Shown here: piece by piece, positions 1-11,900 of the stretch
Position numbering within the stretch: the stretch's first letter is position 1
Layout of the letters: each line of letters begins with the position of its first letter
Assembly: GCA_023159155.1 (NCBI GenBank)
Contig: JAJNNX010000086.1
Coordinates: 1 to 64,000, forward strand
Origin: Ustulina deusta
Lineage: Eukaryota; Ascomycota; Sordariomycetes; Xylariales; Xylariaceae
Direction: 5' to 3'
Length of the DNA: 64,000 bases
Made by a program: the position numbers and the translations under genes
Notes under the pieces: generated by a model
The model's database searches: none
Told to the model about the DNA's origin: nothing
What the model saw: the letters and a program-made list of their open reading frames with translations, nothing else

Positions 1-285
1 TGTACTATAATTAAAAAAGAAAAAAGCCAGTATTATAATAATAGTATTAATTACGCACGAAACTACTACTGATTACATATAAAACTATTTGTACAACACT
101 AGTAATTAGCTAATTAGTCCAATTGCATAGGCGGTATATATATGCAGAATTCTCTTACTATATAAGAATCTTCCGTACAAAGGTTTTACTTTTATACGGA
201 TAATTAAAAAAATAGATCAATATATACAGTTATTTATCTCACCCCTTTATTACGTATAATATTATACCCCCTGGCCACCCAATAT
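1..285. other. AT-rich non-repeat edge sequence
   Basis: No gene is visible. The stretch is AT-rich but keeps C and G in all contexts, for example a short C-rich patch near 269-283. It is therefore less altered than what follows and does not match repeat A. It probably lies outside the mutated repeat block or is an older single-copy remnant. Confidence 0.5.
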
Positions 286-1915
286 TTTTTAAAGGTTTTT
301 TAATTAGTTATTTTTATTTATTTTAATAAAAATAATTTTAAAAATTTTATATAATTTTTTTAATAATAGCTTAGTTTTTTTTTTTAAAAAATTATTATAT
401 AAAATTTTTTTATTTTAGGTTTAGGGGTTTTAAATTTTTGTTTTTTTGTTTTTTTAGTTTTAGTTATTTTTAGAATAATTGTTTTAATATTTAATAATAT
501 TTTTCTAACGTTTAATTATATTAATTAATATTTTTTTATATTTTTAGGTTTATATTTTATTATTTATAGCTAAAAAGTTTAATTATAATTATTAGTAAAA
601 ATTAAATTAATTATTATTTTTAAGTTTTTATTAAAATATTTTATTTTATTAACTATTTAATATTAATAATAATATTATAACTAAAATTAATAACTATTAA
701 TTTTTATAATATATATTAAATATTTATAGATTTTATTAATTATTTTGCTTTAATAGTTATAAAACTTCTAAAGTTTATTTAAATAAACTATTTTTATTTT
801 TAATTATTGCTTAACTTATTATATAAATTTATAATTAATTATTAAAAAAATATAAGCTTTAATATTATATAAAACTAAAGTTTTTATTTTAATATTATTA
901 ATTTATAATTAAATAAATATTTTAAAAATTATTTATTTATTTTAGTTATATATTTTAATTAAAATAAATAAAAAAACTAATAAAAAAACTTTTATTAGTT
1001 TTATTTGTTTTTTAAATCAAATAAACTATTAGAGCTATTTTTATTATAGTTTTTTTTTATTAATTAAATACTTAAAACTTTAAACTTTTAGTTAAAATAA
1101 TTAATTAATATATATATTTTTTTTTATTATAAATAAAATAAGTTTTATTATTTTAATAGGTTTTTTTTTTTTATAATTAATATTTGTTTTAATTATTTTA
1201 AAATAAACTAAAAATTAGTAAGCAAGTTTTTTAAAAACTTAATTATTTAAATTAGATTTTTGTTTAATTAAATTAATAAGTTTGATTTATTAATAGTTTT
1301 TATAAATTTATTTAATATTATATATTAATTTAATAATTTTATTAATAAATAATTTGTAAAAAATTTTTAAATTTATAAAAACTTTATATAAGTTTTTTTT
1401 TAAGTTTATATAAAAATAGTTTTATAATTTATATTTTTATTATAACTTAGCAAATTAATATTTTTAAGCTAAGCTATTAAATATAAAAATAAACTTATTA
1501 ATATTTTTATTAGTTTTATATATATAAATTTAAAATATTTTATAAATAATAATTATTTATGTTAAATATATAATTAAAAATCTTTTTTTTTATATTTTGC
1601 TAATTATAATAAAATAAAAAATATATATTTATTAAATATTTATTAATAAATAATTAATAAGCTTAAAGTAGTATTATAATTTGTTAAGTAAAACTTTTGT
1701 ACCTAGTTTATTAATATTATAAATAAAGATTTTAAACTAAAAAAAAAAAAAAAAAAAAAAACAATTAAAGTTTATAAAATAGGTAGATATAGATTTTATA
1801 TATATAGCTATAGAATTAAGTTAGTTTATACATAAATTTCTTATTTTATTGCTATATAGGTCTAAGGTTTTTATAGGTTTTATTAAAACTATACTAACTA
1901 TTATAAAGATTATAT
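286..1915 (-). repeat. Inverted, internally deleted copy of repeat A
   Basis: Read on the minus strand, this segment matches repeat A. Bases about 300-560 match the reverse complement of about 3,780-3,990. Bases 1,480-1,558 match the reverse complement of 17,820-17,900. Bases 1,560-1,900 match the reverse complement of 16,591-16,935. The jump from 16,935 to 17,820 means about 0.9 kb of the element is missing inside this copy. The terminal unit with its A/T homopolymer lies at about 1,672-1,900. All frames are destroyed. The copy abuts the next, direct copy head to head near 1,915. Confidence 0.75.
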
Positions 1916-1924
1916 TAATTATTA

Positions 1925-4900
1925 TAATATACCTAATATAAAAAATTATACATTTTATAATATAAACCTAACTTTAATATAACTTTAATAAAACTTTTGA
2001 TTTTTATATTATTTAAAAGCTAATAATTTAAAAAAAACCTAATTTTAAATATTTTTATTTTATTTTTAGTTCTTTAATAATTAAAATAATTTTTATTTTT
2101 AAATATAGCTAGTTTTTTATTATTAAATAATTTTAAAAAAAATTTGTTATAAAAAAAAATTAAGTATTAAACTTTTTATAAATGTTTTAAGCGAACTAAT
2201 ATTTAAAAAGAAATTTAAAAAAATTAAAAATTAAAATTTAAAAAAACAAAATTTAAACTAGAACTAAAATAACTTAAAATAAATAAAATATTTAGAAATA
2301 TATTAGTAAATATTATAACTATATAAATTTATAAATTTATATTAGTTTTAATAGAACTTTTTAAATAAATAAAAAAAATAAAATATTAATTTTTTAATAT
2401 TTTTATTTTAATATTTTTAAAAAATAATTATAATTTAATAATAAAAAATATATTTAAAAGTATTAATTTTAAACTTTTTAGTTTTATTATTTTATTTATT
2501 TTTTATTTTATTAGTTTATTTTTTAATATTTTAAATTTTATTTATATTACAAAAGCTAAAATATAAAAAACTAAGTTTAATAAGGTTATAAAAAATAAAG
2601 CTTTATTTAATAACTAGGTTTATAAACTAATAAAAAGCTAAATAAAAATATTATTATATTTTAAACTAAAAATAGCTAATTTTAATATATTATAAGCTAA
2701 TTAAAAAAATATACTAAAAAATTAATAAAAATATATTTTTATTTAATTAAAAAACTATTTAATAATATTATTAAAATAATTTATTATAACTTTAATTAAA
2801 TAATTATTATTTACAAAATATTTTAAATTTATATATATAAAACTAATAAAAATATTAATTTATTAAGTTATAATAAAAATATAAATTATAAAACTATTTT
2901 TATATAAATTTAAAAAAAAATTTATATAAAGTTTTTATAAATTATTTATTAATAAAATTATTAAATTAATATATAATATTAAGCAAGCTTATAAAAACTA
3001 TTAATAAATTAAATTTATTAATTTAGTTAAACAAAAATCTAATTTAAATAACTAAATTTTTAGTAAACCTGTTTATTAATTTTTAGCTAACTTTAAAAGT
3101 TTTAAAATATTTATTTTAAAATAATTAAAACAAACATTAATTATAAAAAAAAAAAAATTTATTAAAATAATAAAACTTATTTTATTTATAAAAAAAATAT
3201 ATATATATATTAATTAATTGTTTTAATTAAAAATTTAAAGTTTTAAATATTTAACTAATAAAAAAAACTATAATAAAAATAGTTTTAATACTTTATTTAA
3301 TTAAAAAAACAAATAAAATTAATAAAAAGTTTTTTATTAGTTTTTTTTATTTATTTTAACTAAAATATATAGCTAAAATAAATTAATTATTTTTAAAATA
3401 TTTATTTAATTATAAATTAATAATATTAAAATAAAAACTTTAGTTTTATATAATATTAAAATTTATAATTTTTTAATAATTAGTTATAAATTTATATAAT
3501 AATTTATTTAATTAAACTTTAAAAGTTTTATAATTATTAAAACAAAATAGTTAGTAAAATTTATAAATATTTAATATATATTATAAAAATTAATAGTTAA
3601 TAATTTAAAAATTAAATGTTTTAGATTATTAATTTTAGTTATAATATTATTATTAATATTAAATAGTTAATAAAATAAAATATTTTAATAAAAACTTAAA
3701 AATAATAATTAATCTAGCTAAATAATTTATTTTTATTAATTTAATTTTTATTAATAATTATAGTTAAACTTTTTAGTTATAAATAATAAATATAAACCTA
3801 AAAATATTAAAAAATACTAATTAATATTATTAAATATTAAAATAATTAAAACTAAAAAAATATAAAAAAAACTTAAAACTTTTAAACTTAAAATAAAAAA
3901 AGTTTATATAATAATTTTAAAAAAAAAAAAAAATTAAGTTATTATTAAAAAAATTATATAAAACTTTTAAAATTATTTTTATTCAAATAAATAAAAACAA
4001 CTAGCTAAAAAAACTTTTAAAAAGTTTATTATAATTAAGTTTATAATAATTAAAAATAATTAATATTTTATAAAAAAATTAAACTTAAATTAATTAAATA
4101 GTATTATAAAAAATTTTTATTAATAAACTAATTTTATTTTAAAAAAAAAGATTTTAAATATATAAAGTTAATATAAAATTTTTGGTTTTTTTAGTTATTA
4201 TATTTAAAAAAAATATTTAAAAAAAAAATCCAAAACTTTATTGCTATTATAACTAGGATTTAATATAGTACTAAAACTTAATAATAAAAAAAATATTTTT
4301 AAGTTTTATTAATATTAAATATTTATATAGTTTATTTTATTTAAACAAGATTTATAAATAAACTGCTAGCTATAAATTTAAATATTATTTTTGTTTTATT
4401 TATATTTAAACTTAAGTTAATTAAATATAAATTTATAATTAATTATTAATAAAAAAATATATATTTAAAAACTTAAATTATATTAATTTTAAATATTAAT
4501 AATATTATATTTAATTGTTATAATATTATTTATTTTATAAAACTAAATATTATTAATTATAAAATTATATTATTTTTTTTTTTTTTAAATTTACAAAAAA
4601 GTATTTTAATAAAAAGTTTTATTATTTAGTTTAAAAATAAAACCTATTTAGTAGCAAGCTTTTATTAATATATAAAATTAAAAATTTTTAAATAAATTTA
4701 TAAATATTTATACAAATAATATTTTAATTTATTTTAAAACTAAAAAATAGTACTAGATTTATTATAAAACAATAATTTATTATTTATATTAAACTAAATA
4801 TTAAAAAAATATTAAAAAGTTTTATTTTAATATATTTATTATTAATTATTTAAAAATAATTATAAAAACTAAAATAAAAATTTAAGCAATTTTAAATTAG

Positions 4901-6087
4901 AACTTTAATAATTTTAAAAATACTAAATTAATTTAGTTATTTTTTAAATTTTATAATTATATTTATATGTTTATTTATTATATTAATAAAATTATTACTT
5001 TTTTAAATTAATTACTAAAAAAAAATAAGCTATTTATAATAGGACTAGAATAAAAATAAGCTTTTAAATATATAAAACTACTAATATATAAAATATTTGT
5101 TTTAGTTTTTTTAAGCCTAGCTAATTAATATAAATAAAAATAAAAATTTTATATAATATAATAAAAGAACTTATTTAATAGCAATAAAAAAATTTAACTT
5201 AAAAGCTTATAAAATATTTTTTTAGAATAATAATACTAATTAAGCAAGCTTATTTAATTTAAAACTATAACCTTTTAATAATAATATAAATTTTAAAATA
5301 TTATTACTTAAAGCTTTTTAGAACTAAGTTTTTTATAATAATTAATTATTAAATTTTATTATATTTTTTAAATAAATAAATTTTATTAATATATTAAGTA
5401 TATTAGGCTAACTTTTTATTAAACTTTAATATTATTTTTTAATACTAACAAAAATAAAATAATATAATAGCTAATATTTTATTTAAAAAAATAGTTAAGC
5501 TTTTTTTACTTAAAGCTAAAAAAACTAAAAAAAATAATAATAATATTAGTTTTGTTTAATAAAATATTAAGTTTTATATTAATTATAGATTTTTTATTTA
5601 ATATTTTTTTAAAAAGCTAACCTAGTAGATCTAATTAAACAAAAAAACTAGCTATAAGATTTAAAAAATAAAAACAAAAAATTATAAATATTTAAAATTA
5701 TTTTAAATAGGACTATTTTTTTTTATATAGTTTTAATTTAAAAAGTTTATATATTTTTAATTATTATATATTAAAACTAATATAAAATAATTAAAATATT
5801 AAAATAAAAATATTATTAGTTTTATTTAAAATATAATTATTAATAATATATATATAATTATTATAACTATAAAAGAAATAAAATATTATAAAATAAAATT
5901 TCTAGCTTTTTTTATTTATTATTTATATTAGCTATAGTATAGCAATATATAGTAATAAATAGTAAAAATATACTATCTAACTAATAAAGTTATAATTATA
6001 TATAGGTATTTATAAATAAGTTTAATTATTTAATTATAACTTTATTTAGTAAAAAAATAGATATTATAGAGTTATTAGCTATATAAT
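1925..6087 (+). repeat. Repeat A copy 1, left part (interrupted)
   Basis: This is the direct-orientation copy of repeat A, collinear with 16,920-21,313 and differing mainly by transitions and small indels. It stops at 6,087, exactly where the Gypsy element begins, and resumes at 15,759 after it. I could not recognise a protein family on either strand, because nearly every possible codon has been pushed toward A/T. The element class is unknown. Shared terminal units of about 230 bp make an LTR-type element possible but unproven. Confidence 0.75.
6083..6087. repeat. Target-site duplication, left (ATAAT)
   Basis: The five bases ATAAT directly before the Gypsy LTR are repeated directly after the right LTR at 15,759-15,763. 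The uninterrupted repeat A copy at about 21,308-21,325 has the site once, in the context GCTATATAATACTATAA, which confirms the insertion point. Confidence 0.85.
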
Positions 6088-6251
6088 TGTTACGGCAATT
6101 TAGTTACTTATTAAGGATAATAATTATTGTGTAAAATATAAATAAATGATTTTTTTTTTTTAAGTATAAAATCAAAAGGATGTTTACTTATTTATAGACA
6201 TTATAAATATGTTTATAGTTATAGCTAATATATTTATATTTATGCTTATTA
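6088..6251 (-). repeat. 3' LTR of the Gypsy element
   Basis: This 164-bp terminal repeat starts TGTTACGG and ends CTTATTA. It aligns end to end with 15,595-15,758, with differences that are mostly transitions. It is the 3' LTR because the element is coded on the minus strand. Confidence 0.85.
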
Positions 6252-7723
6252 AGTATTTTTTCTTTTAAATAAAGCTACTTGTTTCAGGTTATAAATGCTT
6301 TTTATAATTTAATATTTTTAACTTTTTTTGTTATATAACATGTAGTACTTGTTTTTTTTTATTTTTTTTTATTTTTGTACTTTTTTATTATTTTTGTAAT
6401 TTTGTTTAACTTAACAAAGCTTTGCTTTATTTTGTTAAGGATATTTTTATAGTTATTAAAAATATTTTTGTAGTTATTAAGCATTTTTGGCATTTTTTTT
6501 GTATCTTTTAGTAGTACGTATAGCTTTTTATAGTTAAAATCTAATAATATTAACTTTTTTAGTTATTTTATTATTATTAGAGTTAAGCTTATTAATTTAA
6601 ATAGCTAGCTTAGTAATAATTTTATTTTATTGCTTAAATTTAACTTTATAATTATTAAGTTAAGCTTTTAGGTTATTAAGCTTGTTTTATATAGCGTTTA
6701 AATTGATTTTTTTATAATATTTTTTTTTAAAATTATTAATACGCTTTTTTAAATAAATATAAAGCTAAGTAATAGATTTATTAAAATTATTTATAGCTTT
6801 TTTATAGTTAGACTTAATTTATATTAAATTTATTTGGCTAAGTTTTATTAGTTGTTTTATAATTATTAGATTAAAGCTATTATTTAAAAATATAAATTTA
6901 AAAACTAAAATACTAGCTTTATTAAAAAGTAAGAATTTATATATTTTTTTTTAATTTTTAGCTTTTATAGTATTTATATATTTAGTTTTAAAGTTTTATA
7001 TAAAACTATTAGTTATAAAAATTTTTTTATTATTTTTACTAAATAGTTTAGTAAGCTTTTTAATAATTAAGTTATAAAAAAAGTTAGATTTGTTTATTTT
7101 ATTATTAAAGCAAGCAATAGCTTTATTAAAATTATTTGTTTTATTATATAGTTTTTTAAATATTGCTAAGTTATTATTAAATCTATTATAGATGTTTTAT
7201 TAGTTATTATTTTTAGTTTTTTTTTTATTATAAATATTATTTTTTAAGTTATTACTATTATATAATGTTTGTTTTTTATAGCTATATAATACTACATAAA
7301 ACTTACCTTTATTAAAATTAAACAAATAGTTAAAAATATTATTATTATTATTATTATTATTATTTTTAAATAATCTAATAGTAATAGTTAGCTATTTTTT
7401 GCTTTTAATGCTTAATTTGTTATTTTTAGTATTTTTATTGTTTTTTTTATTCTAATAGATTTTTTTTATTATAGCATTTTTTTTTTAGGTATTATTTTTA
7501 ATAAAAATAGTATTACGTTTAGTAGTTTTTTTAGCTATAGCGATTTTTTTTTTTTTTATAGCCCGATTTAAAAATTTTGAATTTTTTTTTTGGTTATTTA
7601 TACTAAATTAATAAGTTTAGCAGTTTTTTTAATATCTTTATTATTTTTATTATTATTTTGACTAAAACTTATAATTATATATTTATTTTTAGTATTATTA
7701 TATATTATAATAAGTATAACTTA

Positions 7724-7754
<31 letters not shown>

Positions 7755-9239
7755 AAGTTTATATTAATATTTTAAATAACAAAAATATTAAATTTTTAAT
7801 TAATAAAAATATTATATTTATTAATAACTATAATATTTATATTGTTTTATTAAATATAATATTTTTTTTATTATAGTTATTAAATAAAAAGGTAGTATTA
7901 TTATTATATTAAGGCTAATTTTTAGCTAATAGTTAATTTATTAAGTTTAATATAGTTGCTATAATAGTTAGCGTTTTTATAGATCTAATGCTAAATATAA
8001 CAAAATAGATTTTTTTAAATTTTATAAACAAAAAAAAGCAATAAAAAAAATAAAAGAAATAAGGCCTGTTTATATAAATAGACTAATATATAACTTTATA
8101 TTTTATTTTTTTTATTATAGTTATATTAGTTTATAGTAGGTATGTTTAATAGTAAGTATATTTTATTGTTTAAAAAAGCGCGCCTAGATATATAAAAAAA
8201 ATACTATTATTTATTTTATAATAGGTAGCTATAGCAGTACATGCTTTCTTTTTAGCTATTTATATGTTATTTTTGTAGTAGTTCTTTTATTATTGTTATA
8301 ATAACTAAACTTAGTAATATATGCTTTATTTATAGCTATATATTTATTATTTTTAATATAGTTTTTTAAGTAGTAAAATAGTTATAATAAATATAATATA
8401 TTTTTTGTTAATATATATAGTTAATTTATAATCTTTAAAAAATAAAAGTTTTTTAAAATAAGTATAGTATATTTGTTGTTTTATATATGTTTTTTTTGTT
8501 TTATTTTCTAGCTTAGTTATTTTAATAAGTTATTTTTTTTATATAAATAATATTATATTTTTTATATTTTTTTGTTTAGTTAATAATATTATTAGTTTTA
8601 TATTTATTAACTAAATTAAGTACTAATAGTTTTAGTTCTTTTTTATTAAAGTTTTAGTTATATTTGCTATTTTATTTTTTTTATTTAATAATATATTTAA
8701 TTAAAAGTTTACGGTTTAAAAATTAGATTTTTTTTTAAGTAATCTTTTTAATTTTTTAGTAATCTTTAGTTTTTATTTAGGTTTATAAAGCTATATAACT
8801 AAAACTATAAAATAAATATATTAACTATTAAAAAAATTAAGTTTATATATTAGTAGCCCTATTTTTTTAATAATTTTAAAAAATCCTACTTTTATTAGTA
8901 ATTATTTTTGTTTAAGTTTATTAAATAAATAATAACTTTTATATAGTTTAAAATAAACTATATTATTTTTATTAAAAATTATTAAAATATATTTATTATT
9001 ATATTTTTTTTTAGTAATTATATTAGTTATATTAACTAAATATTTAGCTTTTTAAACATATTTTATTTTTAATATTTTTATTGTTTTATTACTAGTTTTA
9101 ACGCTTTTTTTTTAGTTTAAAATATCTATAATAAATTATAGCTAAAATTTTAGCACTAATTAGTTTAGTAACCTTTTAACTATTATTAATAATATATTAT
9201 TTAGGTAATATTATAGTATTAATAATAACTTAGTTTAAA

Positions 9240-9760
9240 AAAGATTTAAATTAGTAGCTATATAAAACCTAACTACTATTTTAATAACTTAGTTTTTTTT
9301 TTAAAAGCTTATTTATTTAAAAATAATAAATTATTAAAAAAAAAATTTAATATTTAATATATTATAGATTTTTTTTTAAACTTTGCTAGTAAATTTTAAG
9401 TTTTTATTATTAATAATAATTATTAGCAATTTTTAATTATATAAATATAATATTTATAATAATATTTTTGCTTAATTTTTTGCTATATATTCTTTATATC
9501 TTAGTATTAAAAGCGATTTTTTGCTAGCTTTATATAATATAATTATTAATATATTAAAGTAGTTATATTTTTTTATATTCTAAAAAATATTTTTAGATTT
9601 TATTAGTAGTATATTTATAATAAAATCTATAATAATAATATAATAAAGAATAGCTAGAATTTTAATTAATATTAATCTTTTTAGTAATAATTATTTATTA
9701 ATTTAGTTTTTTTTATATGTTATATAATAAGTTATAAACTAATATATATTCTAATATTTA
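9240..9760 (-). pseudogene. Gypsy integrase core remnant
   Basis: Minus-strand translation gives an integrase catalytic core with stops. The segment at about 9,580-9,630 reads IIDFIINILLIKSKNIF, the first-aspartate region of retroviral-type integrases (usually xDFI..LP.SK). The segment at about 9,378-9,411 reads IINNKNLKFTSKV, matching the usual SD+G/D-x-x-FTS block. Both aspartates there are now asparagine, as RIP of GAT would produce. The HHCC zinc region and C-terminal part were not resolved. Confidence 0.7.
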
Positions 9761-10907
9761 TTAAAAAAATATATATTTTATAAGTTATATAGCATATATT
9801 TTATATTAAAGTAGTAATATTTATTATATATAAGTTTAAAAATATTTTTAATATAGTTTTTTAAAATATATAAGAATTATTTTTTGTTATAGTTAATATA
9901 AAAAAAAAATTATTATTAAACAAAAAAAGAGCTACTATGCTTTTTTAGTATTTAGTTAGTTTAGTGGTAGGGCTATTTGGCTTTTTATTTTTTTTTGCTT
10001 TTTTTTTTTTTGTTTTTTTTAAAATAAGATATTTTTTATTTAGCTATATCTAGTATTACTATTATACTTTTAGGTTATTTTTTTTTAAACTTATTATTAA
10101 TTATTAGGGTTAATATAGAAAGGTTTATTGTAATTTTGTTTTTTTTAGTAAGGTATGCTTAATAAACGTTATTTTTTTAAATATTATTTAGCGCACTTGA
10201 TTTATTTTTTTTAGCTTTTTTTTATTTTTTTAGCTTTTGTAATAATCTAAAAAATATATTTAGTATTACGTTTAGTATTTTTAGTATATAGTAAATTTTA
10301 AAGTAAAATTAAAAAAAATAATTAGTTATATTAATAAGTTTTAAATTAGTTTTATTTAAATTTATAATATATAGTAAAATATATATTACTATTTTTTTTA
10401 GTTAATATATAGTTTATTAATATATTTATTAGTTATATATTTAATTAGATTATTTTTTATAACTTTTTATATATTTAAATTATTACTACTGTTTTTTTTT
10501 TTTATTAATTTTTTTTTTTTTAATATTGCTAATAAGTTTGGATAGAAATATAATTAATTTAATTTTTATTACTAAAATATTTTGGTTTAGTATTAATATA
10601 TTATTTTATTTATTTTTTAGTTAAAAAATTATTAATTTATAGGTTTTTTTGCAAGCATTTATTTTAAAAAAAAGAAGTTTATTTAGTTTGTAGTAATAAA
10701 TAATATATTATATATATAAATATTTTTATAACGTTTTCTAACTTTTTGTTTTTTTTTTTATTAGTTTAAAAGTAACTTTAAAAATAAAGCTTTGTTTTGC
10801 TAGTTTAAACTTTTTAATAAGTAAATTTTCTTTTTTTTTTGTTTAGGCTAATAAATTAGTTTTTTTTTATTGTAATGCTTTAATTTTATAATTAAACTAA
10901 GCTATTC

Positions 10908-11196
10908 TGTAGTGCAGCAGGGCTGGTGCTAGCGGCCCGCTGGCAGCTGCGAATGTGGCTGCACGTCAATTGTTAGCCGTATTCGGGCCGCCTGCGGCCC
11001 GAAGCGGCTGATCTTCGGCTATATTCAGGGGTTCGAATAGCTATAAAAGCCTTCGAACTTCTCAGAGCAACACTTACTTCACACGCATAGCATTCATACC
11101 AGTTTTCTAGTAGCGGGCGCTCTAGTTTGTTTTTGTTGTTTTAAGTTATTTTTGGTGTCGAGTTGCCCCGTCCTTCCTCAGTAGTATAGCTAACCA
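10908..11196. mobile_element. Unmutated solo-LTR-like insertion in the Gypsy pol
   Basis: This 289-bp island of normal composition lies inside fully AT-converted DNA. It starts TGTAGTGC and ends CTAACCA, giving the TG...CA ends typical of an LTR. It carries a TATAAAAG box at about 11,042-11,049. The flanks GCTATTC (10,901-10,907) and GCTATTT (11,197-11,203) form a 6-7 bp target duplication, exact for six bases. Removing it rejoins the RT and RNase H reading on the minus strand. A perfect 8-bp-stem hairpin (CGGGCCGC / GCGGCCCG) sits near 10,984-11,001. No coding capacity. A solo LTR of a Copia- or Gypsy-type element fits best; a TRIM or MITE is the alternative. Confidence 0.75.
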
Positions 11197-11900
11197 GCTA
11201 TTTTAATATATATTTTTAAAGCTTTAAAAATATATAATATTTTTAGTTTTTTAAATACTTTAATTTTATTATTTGTTTTAGTAATACTTTTGCTATTAAT
11301 ATTATATTTTAGTAGCTATACTAATAAAAAAATAACAAAAGATTTTAAAGCACTAATATAAACTTTTGCTTCATTAAAAATATTTATTATTATTTTTATA
11401 TATTTTATATAAGTATTAAAATTATTATTAAAAATAATTATATTATTAATATAAGCTTATATAAAAATATAGTATATAAAAAACAGGCAGTTTATAAATT
11501 TTTATATAAATATTAATAAGTTTTTAAATTTTATTAATACTATGTTTAATTTTTTAAAGCTTTAAAAGCTAATAATAATTATTTTGTTATAATATTTAAA
11601 ATATATTAGTAGTTAAAAAAAAAACTTAATATATTAAATAATATAAACTAAAGTTTGCTAATTATATTTTTAATTATATTATTTTAGCTAAGTAGCAAGT
11701 ATATATTTAGTATTATAATTTTGTTTAATAGTTATAGATTTATTACTAGTTGATTTTTTTTAATACTATTAACTATTTTTTAAACAATAAAAATAAAGCA
11801 AGCAATTAGGGTAGGTTTATTTATAAATATAAGTTTTTTTTAAATATATATTTTGTTATATTTAATATTAAAAAACTTGCAATTTTTAATATTTAATAAA
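11197..11900 (-). pseudogene. Gypsy reverse transcriptase remnant
   Basis: Minus-strand translation shows the polymerase palm and thumb of a Ty3/Gypsy RT. The catalytic box at 11,442-11,453 reads A-Y-I-N-N-I-I-I-F, where functional elements have YVDD; both aspartates became asparagine. Next comes a block around LKSFVIFLL.LLKYNINSKSITKT (11,270-11,370), which corresponds to the conserved K-S/K-F-x-x-P...L-G...V-x-x-x-G-L region. The last block reads FKKLKILYIFKALKIYI. The solo-LTR insert follows directly, and RNase H-like sequence resumes left of 10,907. Confidence 0.8.

Noticed and set aside
7658..7876. 72-codon open frame in the mutated Gypsy element
   Set aside because: The product is almost only Ile, Asn, Tyr, Phe and Lys, overlaps an ATT-repeat patch, and lies on the strand opposite to the element's genes. 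It is AT-rich noise.
11020..11040. GGTTCGAAT string resembling a tRNA B box
   Set aside because: No tRNA cloverleaf forms around it; it lies in the solo-LTR-like insert.
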